Source: Gemmatimonadota bacterium | GTDB lineage: Bacteria; Gemmatimonadota; Gemmatimonadetes; Gemmatimonadales; Gemmatimonadaceae | Length of the DNA stretch: 14,845 bases | Direction: 5' to 3' | NCBI GenBank assembly: GCA_947475795.1 | Contig: CANJOX010000033.1 | Coordinates: 1-14,845 of the forward strand | Shown here: positions 7,467-14,845 of the stretch, piece after piece | Position numbering within the stretch: the first letter of the stretch is position 1 | Layout: each line of letters opens with the position of its first letter | Translations under genes and position numbers: made by a program | Notes under the pieces: model-generated | Database searches by the model: none | The model's input: only the letters and a program-made list of their open reading frames with translations | What the model was told of the DNA's origin: nothing

Positions 7467-8866
7467 GCTGGGGCTCCCCACGTGGTCAGCGGCTGTCCAT
7501 GACACTGGGCCCACAGCGCGCCGTTGCCGCAACTGCACGGGTCGTGCCCATTGCGCCCGGCGTCTTCTGCGCCGTATGCCGCCATCAACTCGGCTGGCGC
7601 CCGATTGGCTTGCAGCAGCATGGCCATCTCCTCCATGGGTTCGCGCACGTGACGAAAGAACAGCTGGTAGCTGGCGCAGAGGTAGTGCTGGTTGGCTTCG
7701 CCATCCGGCGACGTGGCGAAGCGATCCTTCGGACATCCGCCATGACAGGCGAAGCGCACATCGCACGCGAGACAATAGCGCGTCAACGTGTCGAGCTTGT
7801 CGCGGCCGAACTTCCGTTGCGGCGCCGATGCGACGAGGTCGAGAATCGGGAGCTGGCGAATGTTGCCCAGCAGGTACGCCGGCTCGACGTAGTGATCACA
7901 GGAGTACACGTCACCGTTGTGCTCGAGGGCGACGTTGGTGCCACACGTGCTGGAGTGCACGCACATGCCGCCCGGCTCATCGCACCAGCGGCCCAGCGCG
8001 TCATCGAACGGCTGCACATACACCGTACCGATGTCGCGTCGCACCCACTCCTCGAACACGTCGACGAGGAAACGCCCGTACTGCGCCGGGCCGATCGATC
8101 GGTCGGTGACCAGCGAGCCCGCCTGCGTGTAGAGCGGGCGCCCGTTCGCGTCGCCGCCCCAACCTCGCTCGACGAGCGGCAACGTCTCGTCGGTCCCACG
8201 TTCCACGATCGGGATGAACTGCACGAAGGTCGCCCCGAGCACATCACGTAGAAAGACGTACACGTCGCGCCCGCGATCACCATTGGCTGCGTGCACGGTG
8301 GTCAGCACGTTCCACCGCACGCCGTGGCGCACGAGCACATCGAGCCCGGTCATGACGCGATCGAAGGTGGGCTTTCCCCCCTTGTCAACGCGATAGCGAT
8401 CGTGGATCTCGCGCGGACCGTCGATGGAGATTCCCACGAGCACGTCGTTCGCCCGCAGGAAGGCGCCCCACGCATCGGTCAGCAGCGTGCCGTTCGTCTG
8501 CAGGGTATTCGTCACGCGCTGCCCGGGGCGCGCGTACTCGTGCTGCAGCGCGATGACGCGTTCGAAGAACTCGAGTCCCATGCTCGTCGGCTCGCCGCCC
8601 TGCCAGGCGAACGTCACCTCGGCGACCCCCGCATGCGCCGCGATCAGCTGCTGGATATACACGCGCAACAGATCGTCGGCCATACGGAAGCGCGCACCGG
8701 GGTACAACAGTTCCTTCGACAGGAAGAAGCAGTACGCGCAATCCAGATTGCAGATGGCCCCCGACGGCTTCGCCATGACATGAAATGCCAGCGGACGGCC
8801 GGACGCGGCGCGTTCGGCGTCCGCCGGTGGATGCGATGTCGCGGGTGATGTCGAAGGGCCGTTCAT
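7463..8866 (-). CDS. Anaerobic-type sulfatase-maturating radical SAM enzyme (anSME) with SEC-C tail
   Basis: Length 467 aa. It converts the Cys of a sulfatase CxPSR motif to formylglycine in the cytosol, using S-adenosylmethionine and three 4Fe-4S clusters. Radical SAM motif C39-x3-C43-x2-C46 (ICNLDCAYC); GGEP at 90-93; NGTLL at 125-129; SIDGP at 147-151. The SPASM cysteines are all present: C302-x5-C308-x14-C323 and C365-x2-C368-x5-C374-x3-C378-x18-C397, the anSME arrangement. Residues 442-457 (DPCSCGNGALWAQCHG) form a SEC-C-like zinc motif, an extra tail compared with classical anSMEs. ATG 8866 follows a weak AGG at about -8; the frame is open to 9040 but without family similarity. Its TGA overlaps the sulfatase ATG, so the pair is coupled, and the CAPSR sulfatase next door is the obvious client. 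Confidence 0.92.
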   Translation of the reverse strand: MNGPSTSPATSHPPADAERAASGRPLAFHVMAKPSGAICNLDCAYCFFLSKELLYPGARFRMADDLLRVYIQQLIAAHAGVAEVTFAWQGGEPTSMGLEFFERVIALQHEYARPGQRVTNTLQTNGTLLTDAWGAFLRANDVLVGISIDGPREIHDRYRVDKGGKPTFDRVMTGLDVLVRHGVRWNVLTTVHAANGDRGRDVYVFLRDVLGATFVQFIPIVERGTDETLPLVERGWGGDANGRPLYTQAGSLVTDRSIGPAQYGRFLVDVFEEWVRRDIGTVYVQPFDDALGRWCDEPGGMCVHSSTCGTNVALEHNGDVYSCDHYVEPAYLLGNIRQLPILDLVASAPQRKFGRDKLDTLTRYCLACDVRFACHGGCPKDRFATSPDGEANQHYLCASYQLFFRHVREPMEEMAMLLQANRAPAELMAAYGAEDAGRNGHDPCSCGNGALWAQCHGQPLTTWGAPA

Positions 8867-9040
8867 GATGACCTGGGCGGACGTGCAGTGTGCCACCGCC
8901 GGAGAGACAGCGCGCCAACCGGGTTGATCCTGCGGCCTAGGTACGTTGCATTGGAATCGCGCGTCGCGCCATAGGATGCGGACGGGTCCCCTGCTTGAGC
9001 GCGCAACTCGACACGGCTGGCGCCTCGGTTCCCCGAGCAT
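8867..9040. other. 174-bp gap upstream of the sulfatase-maturase pair
   Basis: No gene or gene remnant is recognisable in any frame. It must contain the promoter of the anSME-sulfatase pair if that pair is transcribed separately from the monooxygenase gene, but no convincing -35/-10 pair was found on the minus strand. A small 5-bp hairpin with a GGAA loop (CTCGG/CCGAG, about 9025-9038) lies just after the monooxygenase stop but has no U-tract. Confidence 0.4.
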
Positions 9041-10183
9041 TCACTCCTCATGTCGGGCGTGCTTGAGCAGTTCCTGAACACCAATGAGCGGAAGGATTCG
9101 CCTGGTGATCGCATCGCGCCACCAGCATGCCGTCCGGCCGCTCCACTGCCCGATGCGCCCGAGTCGAGCGGAATCGCGAGTGATGGCGGTGGTTCTGGCG
9201 TAGCGGCGCGCCACGAACGCCGAAAAGATCTCGTCCAACGTGCGTGATTGTGCGAACAGCTGCCACAAGCACGCCGCGTCTTCGATGGCGAGGCATCCAC
9301 CCTGCCCGAGATTGGGGGTGGTCGGATGCGCGGCGTCTCCCACAAGCAGACAGCGACCTCGATACCACTGCATTGTGGGCGGGCGATCGACGATATCGTT
9401 TTGCAGGAATGCGCCGTCTGGGGTGGTCGAAATCAGCTCGGGGACGGGATCGGCCCAGCCACCGAAGCGCTCGGACAGCCACGCGCGCATGTCATCGATA
9501 GGCTGTGTACGGGACGCGTTGATCGTGGCCCACCAGTAGACGCGTCGCTCGCGTAAGGTGGTGATGCCGACGCGATTTCCTCGGCCCCACCATTCGGCCA
9601 GATACCCTGGCTCCATACCAGATGGCATCGCGGTGACACCGCGAACGCATGTATAGCCCGCGTAGCGCGGCGGTGAGGCGTCGCCAAGGAGCGCTCGAAT
9701 CTTCGAGTGGATGCCGTCAGCTCCGATCACCAGGTCCGCCACATCGCGATGGCCGTTGGCGAAGGTGACTTCCACGTGCATGCCCGCATCGCGAACCGCC
9801 GTGACGTCGAAGCCATAGCGTGCCGTGCCAGCCGGTAGGCAACTGGCCAGTGCGTCTACCAATTCCGCCCGATGGATCATCCCGAGGACCGGTTGGTACC
9901 CCAGCGCGGCCTCCAGCGTCGAGGCAGGAAACGACGCCGCGATCGTGCGCCCTTCGTCGCCTCGAAACTCGCTCACGCGCAGTGGTTGCAGCCGTTCCCG
10001 AACGGCCGTCCCCGCGCCGATGGTATCGAGGGCCCGCAGCGCGTTGGCCCACAGACTGATCCCGGCACCGACTTCGGTGAGCACCGGCGCTCGCTCATAC
10101 AGGACCACCTGAAGGCCAGCCTTTCGCAGGGCGATCGCGGCACTGAGTCCGGCAATGCCGGACCCAATCACGATGGCTTTCAT
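9041..10183 (-). CDS. FAD-dependent monooxygenase (group A aromatic hydroxylase type)
   Basis: Length 380 aa, the usual size for single-component flavin monooxygenases of the salicylate-hydroxylase/zeaxanthin-epoxidase/urate-hydroxylase type, which insert one oxygen atom using NAD(P)H and O2. Visible features: N-terminal Rossmann G-x-G-x-x-G (IGSGIAGLSAA, 6-16) with Glu30 ending the second strand; RAEL at 106-109; DG motif GADGIHSKIR (154-163); and the FAD ribityl-binding GD motif VGDAAHPTTPNLGQGG (281-296). The substrate cannot be read from the sequence. ATG 10183 has a weak AGAG about 6-9 nt upstream. The gene lies 47 bp after the esterase stop on the same strand and may be the last gene of that operon. 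No signal peptide, so cytosolic. Confidence 0.9.
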   Translation of the reverse strand: MKAIVIGSGIAGLSAAIALRKAGLQVVLYERAPVLTEVGAGISLWANALRALDTIGAGTAVRERLQPLRVSEFRGDEGRTIAASFPASTLEAALGYQPVLGMIHRAELVDALASCLPAGTARYGFDVTAVRDAGMHVEVTFANGHRDVADLVIGADGIHSKIRALLGDASPPRYAGYTCVRGVTAMPSGMEPGYLAEWWGRGNRVGITTLRERRVYWWATINASRTQPIDDMRAWLSERFGGWADPVPELISTTPDGAFLQNDIVDRPPTMQWYRGRCLLVGDAAHPTTPNLGQGGCLAIEDAACLWQLFAQSRTLDEIFSAFVARRYARTTAITRDSARLGRIGQWSGRTACWWRDAITRRILPLIGVQELLKHARHEE

Positions 10184-10230
10184 GATCGCTCTGTACGTTG
10201 AAGGGGCGTAGTGAAGAGGACGGGTCGAGC

Positions 10231-11283
10231 CTACGGCGTGCAGTTCCCGTTCGGTGCCGCCCCGGAGAATTGCTGGGCGAAAAACGGCAGCACGCGCTGC
10301 TCGAACCGCTGTCGCGTGCGGTCGGTGTGTCCACCGGCGAACGCATCGAGCCGGTACGGAATCTTCGCCCGGGCCAGCGCGTCGGCGAACGCACGCGCCC
10401 CCAACGACACGCTGGCGATGGCGTCATCGAGTCCGTATTCGATGACCACCGCGCAGCTGCGACGCATCCCGGCCGCATCCTTGGCCAACAGATCGAGCGG
10501 CAGAAACGTCGACCACGCGCCGGGCTGGTCGTGTGGCGCCCCGAACGCGGCCGTCATCGCCCGCGCGATCCGCACGCGGCCGGCCAACGCCGGTGGTGGT
10601 ACGGTTGTGGAATCGCGCACGTACGGCCACACGTCGCTGTCGGGGGCGAGCTCTCCGATCAGGCCGGTGCAGCACGGACTCATGGCATACACGGTGCCGA
10701 ACACGTTGGCGTGCGTCTGCGCGAGATACAGCGCGCCAAAGCCGCCCATCGATTGACCCGCCAATCCACGCGACGCGCGATCGGTGCGCGTGCGATACCG
10801 CGCATCGATGTACTGGACCAACTCCTGCGACACAAAGTCGTCCCACTTGCCGAACGCCGCCGAGTTCACGTAGAACCCGCCCCCCATCGCGTTGTCCGCG
10901 TTGGGCATCACTACCAGAAACTCGCCGGCATCGACGCGCCAGAGACTGTCCATCGTCTGCTGCAGGTCGAGCCCCTGATACGTGCCATCCAGCCACTCGC
11001 GCGGCTGCGACGTGAAGCCGTGCAGCAGATACAGCACCGGAAAGCGGCGGTTGGGCGTGCGGTCGTAACTGGGCGGCGTGTACACGAACACTTCGCGGTT
11101 CGGCGTGTCACCAATGCGGTTGCCCTGCAACGCCCGCGAGCGGATGGTGTCCACGATGACGCGGCCCTGCGCGGGCAACGCCGCCGGCGCGAGCAGGACC
11201 GGCGCGAGCGCCAGGAACAGCAGCACGAGCCGCTGAAACATTCGGAGTCGCAGCCGGACGGCCGGCCGACGAGCGTGGCGCAT
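10231..11283 (-). CDS. Secreted esterase, esterase D / antigen 85 fold (PF00756-like)
   Basis: Length 350 aa with an Arg-rich n-region and hydrophobic core (residues 16-35) ending ALPAQG near 35-40, a cleavable signal peptide. The fold follows the secreted esterase family: FPVLYLLHGF (81-90; HGF oxyanion loop), the nucleophile elbow GLAGQSMGGFGAL with Ser178, acid Asp286 or Asp287 in EYGLDDA, and His319 in GGHTDRTR. Family members cleave carboxylic esters such as feruloyl or acetyl groups, or transfer acyl groups; which applies here is unknown. ATG 11283 is only 9 bp after the stop of the upstream TonB-C-like gene and has AGG about 9-11 nt upstream; Met15 (11241) is a possible alternative but would shorten the n-region. 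Probably in one operon with its upstream neighbour. Confidence 0.88.
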   Translation of the reverse strand: MRHARRPAVRLRLRMFQRLVLLFLALAPVLLAPAALPAQGRVIVDTIRSRALQGNRIGDTPNREVFVYTPPSYDRTPNRRFPVLYLLHGFTSQPREWLDGTYQGLDLQQTMDSLWRVDAGEFLVVMPNADNAMGGGFYVNSAAFGKWDDFVSQELVQYIDARYRTRTDRASRGLAGQSMGGFGALYLAQTHANVFGTVYAMSPCCTGLIGELAPDSDVWPYVRDSTTVPPPALAGRVRIARAMTAAFGAPHDQPGAWSTFLPLDLLAKDAAGMRRSCAVVIEYGLDDAIASVSLGARAFADALARAKIPYRLDAFAGGHTDRTRQRFEQRVLPFFAQQFSGAAPNGNCTP

Positions 11284-11292
11284 GCGGCGGAC

Positions 11293-12117
11293 CTAGAGCG
11301 AAGGAGGGGGGTCGGCGGACACCGTCATGATGCCGTTGTTCTGGAGGGCGCGGGTGCAGAGCGCGCGGGCCGAGACCGCCAGCCCACTGGGGGGCACCGC
11401 GGGGGGCGTGATGCGCGTCTGCCCGCGGGGCGCGTGGGGCGTGAACACCACCGGCAGGCACACCTGACGGCGGACCGCCACCCCGGCCACGCGCGGAATG
11501 CGGAATCGCTGCGCCGCCAGCCATTGACCGGTCACCGCCGGAAAGTCGGCGTGCGTCCCGGCGAACAGCCGCACGCTGTGCTGCTCGGCCCGCCCGACGG
11601 TATCCACCACGAACATCGCGAACACCGACCCGGGTTCGCCGGCCTGTCGCCGGGCGTCCGGATACGGAATCACCGGTGCGCGTGGCTCGAGCCAGCCCGT
11701 GCTGTCCACGTCCACGTCGAAATACGGCCGGAAGTCCGACTCCCGCTGAATCGGCAGCGGGAACTCGCGCACGATGACCGAATCACCAGCCTCGACCTCC
11801 ACACCCACCCGCTGCACCCGCGGTGGGGTGCGCCCGAACGTGAGCAGATAGCGGCCGGCGGTGGGCGCCACCACGGAGAAGGTCCCCGACGCGTCGGTGG
11901 TGGTCTGTCCGAGCACGGCCAGTCCGGTGTCGGTGGCTTGCACGAGACGGACCACGTACGCGACGGCCGGTCGCTGGGTGCGATCGTCGGTGACGTGGCC
12001 GGTGATCGTCTGGGCCGCGAGGGGCCGGGACAACAGGAGGGCGGCGACCGCGGCCTGCGTGACGATCAGGGCGGTACGGCGGCGCGCACGATGGCGCGGG
12101 GGAGGCGGGGAACGCAT
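11293..12117 (-). CDS. Exported CarboxypepD_reg plus TonB C-terminal-like protein
   Basis: Length 274 aa. Residues 1-36 are a signal sequence ending in RPLAAQ. Residues 37-120 read as a carboxypeptidase regulatory-like beta-sandwich (ITGHVTDDRTQRPAVAY, then TTDASGTFSVVAPTAGRY). Residues 145-227 resemble the TonB C-terminal domain: YPDARRQAGEPG, the VFAMFVVDTVGRAE strand, and WLAAQRFRIPRVAGVAVRRQ. The last ~45 residues are a Pro-rich tail. TonB energises outer-membrane receptors, but this protein lacks the usual Pro-rich spacer between a membrane anchor and the C-terminal domain, so it may be a soluble or signal-anchored relative and not a working energy transducer. It is the first gene of a probable operon with the esterase and diverges from psd across 23 bp. 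Function is inferred from domain appearance only. Confidence 0.75.
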   Translation of the reverse strand: MRSPPPPRHRARRRTALIVTQAAVAALLLSRPLAAQTITGHVTDDRTQRPAVAYVVRLVQATDTGLAVLGQTTTDASGTFSVVAPTAGRYLLTFGRTPPRVQRVGVEVEAGDSVIVREFPLPIQRESDFRPYFDVDVDSTGWLEPRAPVIPYPDARRQAGEPGSVFAMFVVDTVGRAEQHSVRLFAGTHADFPAVTGQWLAAQRFRIPRVAGVAVRRQVCLPVVFTPHAPRGQTRITPPAVPPSGLAVSARALCTRALQNNGIMTVSADPPPSL

Positions 12118-12123
12118 GACTCT

Positions 12124-12133
12124 ACGTTACATT
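12124..12133. promoter_or_regulatory. Overlapping divergent -10 elements (psd plus, TonB-C-like gene minus)
   Basis: The 23-bp divergent gap (12118-12140) contains TACATT on the plus strand (12128-12133), exactly 7 nt before the psd GTG, and TAACGT on the minus strand (12129-12124), 6 nt before the ATG at 12117. Both fit TANNNT, the -10 pattern found before leaderless genes in several GC-rich lineages. They overlap by two bases, so only one polymerase could bind at a time. No -35 consensus is evident; both would lie in the opposing coding sequence. Confidence 0.4.
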
Positions 12134-12140
12134 CTGACGC

Positions 12141-12986
12141 GTGTCGCCGCCTCTCTTCGTGCTGTTCCAGTACCTGCTCCCCAAGCAGGCCCTCACCTCG
12201 CTCGCGGGCGCCTTCGCCTCCGCGCCGCGCGGCCGCGTGACCACGTCGGTGATCCGCTGGTTCGTGGCCAAGTACGGCGTAGCCATGAGCGAGGCCGCCG
12301 AGCCGGATATCACGCGCTACGCGACCTTCAACGACTTTTTTACGCGGGCGCTCAAGCCCGGCGCGCGGCCGTTGGCGTCGGCGGCGTACCTCTGTCCGGT
12401 GGACGGCGCCATCAGCCAGCTGGGCCCGATCACCGGCGATCAGGTGCTGCAGGCCAAGGGGCACTCGTACTCCACCACGGCGCTGGTGGGAGGCGACGCG
12501 TCACTCGCCGCGCCGTACACGAACGGCGCGTTCGCCACGATCTATCTAAGCCCCAAGGACTATCATCGCATTCACATGCCCTGCGACGGGCGTCTGGTGC
12601 GCATGATCCACGTGCCGGGCGATCTGTTCTCGGTGAATCCCACCACCGCGCGCGGCGTGCCGGGGCTCTTCGCGCGCAACGAACGCGTGGTGTGCGTGTT
12701 CGAGGGGGCGCACGGCCCGTTCGTAATGGTGCTGGTGGGCGCCACCATCGTAGGGAGCATGGCCACCGTGTGGCACGGCATCGTGAACCCGCCGCGCCCC
12801 GGCACGGTGCGCGAGTGGCACTACACCGACCAAAACATCCACCTCGCCCAGGGTGACGAGATGGGACGCTTCCTGCTCGGCTCCACCGTGGTCATGCTCT
12901 TCCCACCCCATCAGATCGCGTTTGCCGCGGACTGGGCGGCCGACGTCCCCGTGCGCATGGGCAGCGCGATGGGCGGGCGGCAGTAA
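12141..12986 (+). CDS. psd: Phosphatidylserine decarboxylase proenzyme
   Basis: Length 281 aa. It decarboxylates phosphatidylserine to phosphatidylethanolamine at the inner membrane, the last step of PE synthesis. It is made as a proenzyme that cuts itself between Gly247 and Ser248 in MGRFLLGSTV (241-250), leaving a pyruvoyl group on the new alpha chain. The self-cleavage triad is visible: Asp88 in CPVDGA, His145 in YHRIHMP and Ser248. The N-terminal FQYLLPKQALTSLAG and IRWFVAKYGVAMSEA match Gram-negative PSDs. GTG 12141 is the start because an in-frame TGA lies at 12135-12137; the only nearby alternative is GTG 12159. No Shine-Dalgarno; a -10-like TACATT lies 7 nt upstream. No phosphatidylserine synthase gene follows, since the next gene converges, so psd appears to be monocistronic here. 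Confidence 0.96.
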   Translation: MSPPLFVLFQYLLPKQALTSLAGAFASAPRGRVTTSVIRWFVAKYGVAMSEAAEPDITRYATFNDFFTRALKPGARPLASAAYLCPVDGAISQLGPITGDQVLQAKGHSYSTTALVGGDASLAAPYTNGAFATIYLSPKDYHRIHMPCDGRLVRMIHVPGDLFSVNPTTARGVPGLFARNERVVCVFEGAHGPFVMVLVGATIVGSMATVWHGIVNPPRPGTVREWHYTDQNIHLAQGDEMGRFLLGSTVVMLFPPHQIAFAADWAADVPVRMGSAMGGRQ

Positions 12987-13016
12987 ATCGTCAGCCGCCC
13001 CCGTGCACCGCGCGGG

Positions 13017-14845
13017 TTACGCGGTCTTCTTCGTGCCGATAGTGGTCAGGAACAACGGCACCAACAGCATCGCGGCGGCCAGCAGCAGCGACACGAGGCT
13101 CACCACCTTGCCGCGCGCGTACGTGGCCGATGCAAACCACAACCGCACCTCCTTCGCCCCCGGCGGCAGGTCCACGCTGATCAGCGTGTGATCGGCGCGG
13201 CGCACCACGCCCGGCTTGCCGTCCACTTCGGCGTGCCAGTCGGGATACCAGTTCTCCGACACCAGCAGCTGGCTCATGGCCGGCTCCGCGCCCGTGAGCG
13301 CGATGCGCATGCGTCCGGCGCTCCACTCGGTCACCGCCGCCTGCACCCGCGGCGCGGGGAACGGCGGCACGGCGGCCGGCGAGGTCGCGGTGGAGGTGTC
13401 CGGCAGCAGCGCGACCGCGCTGCGCGGAAAGCGTGGATCGACCACCGTGGCGAGCACCTGCGCGTCGCTGAGTTTGGCCGACACCGGCAGCACGCGCGCG
13501 TACGCCGGCACCGCATCGTTCTCGTACAGCGCGGCCGTGGTGCCAAAGGCGGTGGGCGACGGGCCGACCACCTGATGGAAGCCCGGCACCGGCTGCGAAT
13601 CGGGGAGAATGAGGTACCGCACCGCCAGCAGGTCGAACAGCTGCGGTGTGAGCAGGCTGCGGAATCCTTCCTGCGCCCCGGCCAGTTCGTTGTAGCGCCG
13701 CAGCTGGAGCCCGTGATAGCCCAGCGCGCTCGGAATGCGGTAGGCCATGAGAATCGACTGCCCGTAGCTGTTGCCGGCGTCGATGACGCGATACGGCGCC
13801 GGTGCCTTGCGCAGGTAGGTCGTGACCGCATCGTCGGCAAACAGTGTGCTGGCGCGCGGCGAGAAGGTGTAGAACTGCTTGTCGACGCTCCAGAGATCGA
13901 GCCCGACGATCACGAGCAACGCCGCGGTGGCGATCCGCACCGGCAGGCGACCGGCGGTCACGGCCCACAACACGCCACCGCCCAGCACCACGAACACCAG
14001 CAGGCGCAGCGCGCCGCTCTGGAGATACGGCGCGTTGGCCGCCACGGCATCCAGACGCTCGGGAATCGCGATCGCCTGGGCGAGCCCCTGCAACCCACCC
14101 ACGGCACCAAGCAGCGCAAACACGCCGGCAGCACCGGTCACCAGCAGCACCGTCCGCATCGGCACACGACGGGCCAGCAGGCGATCGAGTCCCACACCGG
14201 CCAGCACACACAGCATGAAGGCGGGCAGATAGAACACCATCCCCATGGCGCGGATCTTCTTGACCAGCGGCAGCAGCTCGTAGAACGGCCGGTAGAACGG
14301 CGTGTAGCCGGCGAACGACAGCATGAGGAAGAACAGCGCCCCGACACCGAACGCGATCACGAACCGGCGATGCGCCTTGTCACCCAGCGCCAGCGCCGCG
14401 AGCGCCAGCGGCAGGAAGCCCATGTACTCGGTGTGGAACTTGATCGGGTTCCGTCCCCAGTACTGATCGAGCACCCCGTTGAACTGCGGCAGCAGCAGCG
14501 TGAACACTTCCGACGGCGGCAGGGCGTAGCTGGTTGCGAATTCCCAGCCGGTGTCCGGACCACCCTCCGCGCGCGGCGAAAACGGGATGTAATCCAAGAA
14601 CGGCATTACCTGTAACGCCGTGATGCCCGCGCCCACGGCCACGGCCAGCGCCGAGAAGCCTAGGGCCTTCCACGGATTGAGACCGGCCGGCCGCTCAGCG
14701 TCGAGAAACGCGAGGTACAGCGCCCACAGCCCCAGCGCCAGCAACAGGAAGTACGCCATGTGGTAGTGGCCGAGCACGATCAGCGCGACCAGGAACGCAA
14801 AGGCGCCGTAGCACCAGGTTGTGCCGTGCCGGATGGCGCGCAGCA
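13017..14845 (-). CDS. YfhO-family membrane protein (N-terminal part outside window)
   Basis: 608 residues are visible; the frame stays open to the right edge, so the start lies outside and the GTG at 14777 is internal. About ten membrane helices are readable, including CYGAFAFLVALIVLGHY, the YFLLLALGLWALYLAF helix, and a last helix near the C-terminus (VVSLVSLLLAAAMLLVPLFL) followed by a Lys-containing tail. YfhO hallmarks are GHYHMAYF, the extracytoplasmic loop FATSYALPPSEVFTLLLPQF, HTEYMGFLPL, and a C-terminal soluble domain with SENWYPDWHAEVDG followed by VDLPPGAKEVRLWF. YfhO proteins are large GT-C-like integral membrane proteins; some Firmicute members glycosylate cell-wall polymers, while the role in Gram-negative bacteria is unknown. 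A C-terminal beta-rich domain would face the periplasm. It converges with psd, with 30 bp between the stops. Confidence 0.88.
   Translation of the reverse strand, partial: LRAIRHGTTWCYGAFAFLVALIVLGHYHMAYFLLLALGLWALYLAFLDAERPAGLNPWKALGFSALAVAVGAGITALQVMPFLDYIPFSPRAEGGPDTGWEFATSYALPPSEVFTLLLPQFNGVLDQYWGRNPIKFHTEYMGFLPLALAALALGDKAHRRFVIAFGVGALFFLMLSFAGYTPFYRPFYELLPLVKKIRAMGMVFYLPAFMLCVLAGVGLDRLLARRVPMRTVLLVTGAAGVFALLGAVGGLQGLAQAIAIPERLDAVAANAPYLQSGALRLLVFVVLGGGVLWAVTAGRLPVRIATAALLVIVGLDLWSVDKQFYTFSPRASTLFADDAVTTYLRKAPAPYRVIDAGNSYGQSILMAYRIPSALGYHGLQLRRYNELAGAQEGFRSLLTPQLFDLLAVRYLILPDSQPVPGFHQVVGPSPTAFGTTAALYENDAVPAYARVLPVSAKLSDAQVLATVVDPRFPRSAVALLPDTSTATSPAAVPPFPAPRVQAAVTEWSAGRMRIALTGAEPAMSQLLVSENWYPDWHAEVDGKPGVVRRADHTLISVDLPPGAKEVRLWFASATYARGKVVSLVSLLLAAAMLLVPLFLTTIGTKKTA

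Noticed and set aside
7467..7775. N-terminal extension of the sulfatase frame
   Set aside because: These 103 codons overlap the end of the maturase gene, have no family similarity and would bury the Tat signal. The ATG at 7466 is better supported.
10198..12240. 680-codon plus-strand open frame
   Set aside because: It is antisense to the esterase and TonB-C-like genes, rich in Arg, His and Gly, with no domain pattern. Long open antisense frames are expected in GC-rich genes with G/C third positions.
12987..13016. GC-rich 30-bp spacer between convergent psd and YfhO gene ends
   Set aside because: Considered as a bidirectional terminator, but only a short CCCG/CGGG pairing with a long loop and no T-run is present.
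13188..14615. 475-codon plus-strand open frame
   Set aside because: Antisense shadow of the YfhO-family gene, full of His, Gln and Arg, with no recognisable domain.

Overview
The window is high-GC bacterial DNA, roughly two thirds G+C by eye, with genes packed on both strands. It looks like Gemmatimonadota (a Gemmatimonas relative), though that is inferred from gene style and not from a marker gene. The pointers are: a TolB-like propeller fused to an amidohydrolase; a CarboxypepD_reg plus TonB-C-like periplasmic protein; a Gram-negative type phosphatidylserine decarboxylase; and three secreted proteins whose signal peptides end A-x-Ala-Gln. No rRNA, tRNA, CRISPR array, insertion sequence or phage gene was seen.

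Left block (1-4772, minus strand). A very large exported protein of about 1387 aa joins a beta-propeller, a metal-dependent amidohydrolase and a class C beta-lactamase-type serine hydrolase. Its stop overlaps by 4 bp the GTG start of an N-acyl-D-amino-acid deacylase-like lipoprotein gene that runs off the left edge. Together they look like an envelope hydrolase pair, possibly for peptides or N-acyl or D-amino compounds; the substrate is inferred.

Middle block (4773-9040). A short divergent promoter region precedes a plus-strand cytosolic alpha/beta hydrolase. Convergent to it is a minus-strand pair: a radical-SAM anaerobic-type sulfatase maturase (anSME, with a SEC-C tail) and a Tat-exported iduronate-2-sulfatase-like enzyme, overlapping as ATGA. 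The maturase would convert the sulfatase CAPSR cysteine to formylglycine before export. Between the sulfatase and the alpha/beta hydrolase lies what reads as the last ~35 codons of a short-chain dehydrogenase, partly antisense to the end of the hydrolase gene.

Right-middle block (9041-12117, minus strand). In transcription order this holds a CarboxypepD_reg/TonB-C-like exported protein, a secreted esterase of the esterase D/antigen 85 fold 9 bp later, and an FAD-dependent monooxygenase 47 bp later. It could be one operon.

Right block (12118-14845). Phosphatidylserine decarboxylase (psd, plus strand) diverges from the TonB-C-like gene across only 23 bp. It converges 30 bp before the end of a YfhO-family membrane protein gene that is cut by the right edge. 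Two plus-strand genes (alpha/beta hydrolase and psd) have a -10-like TANNNT hexamer exactly 7 nt before the start codon, which suggests leaderless transcripts. The long open frames antisense to genes (for example 10198-12240 plus and 4535-6037 minus) are high-GC shadows and are left out.
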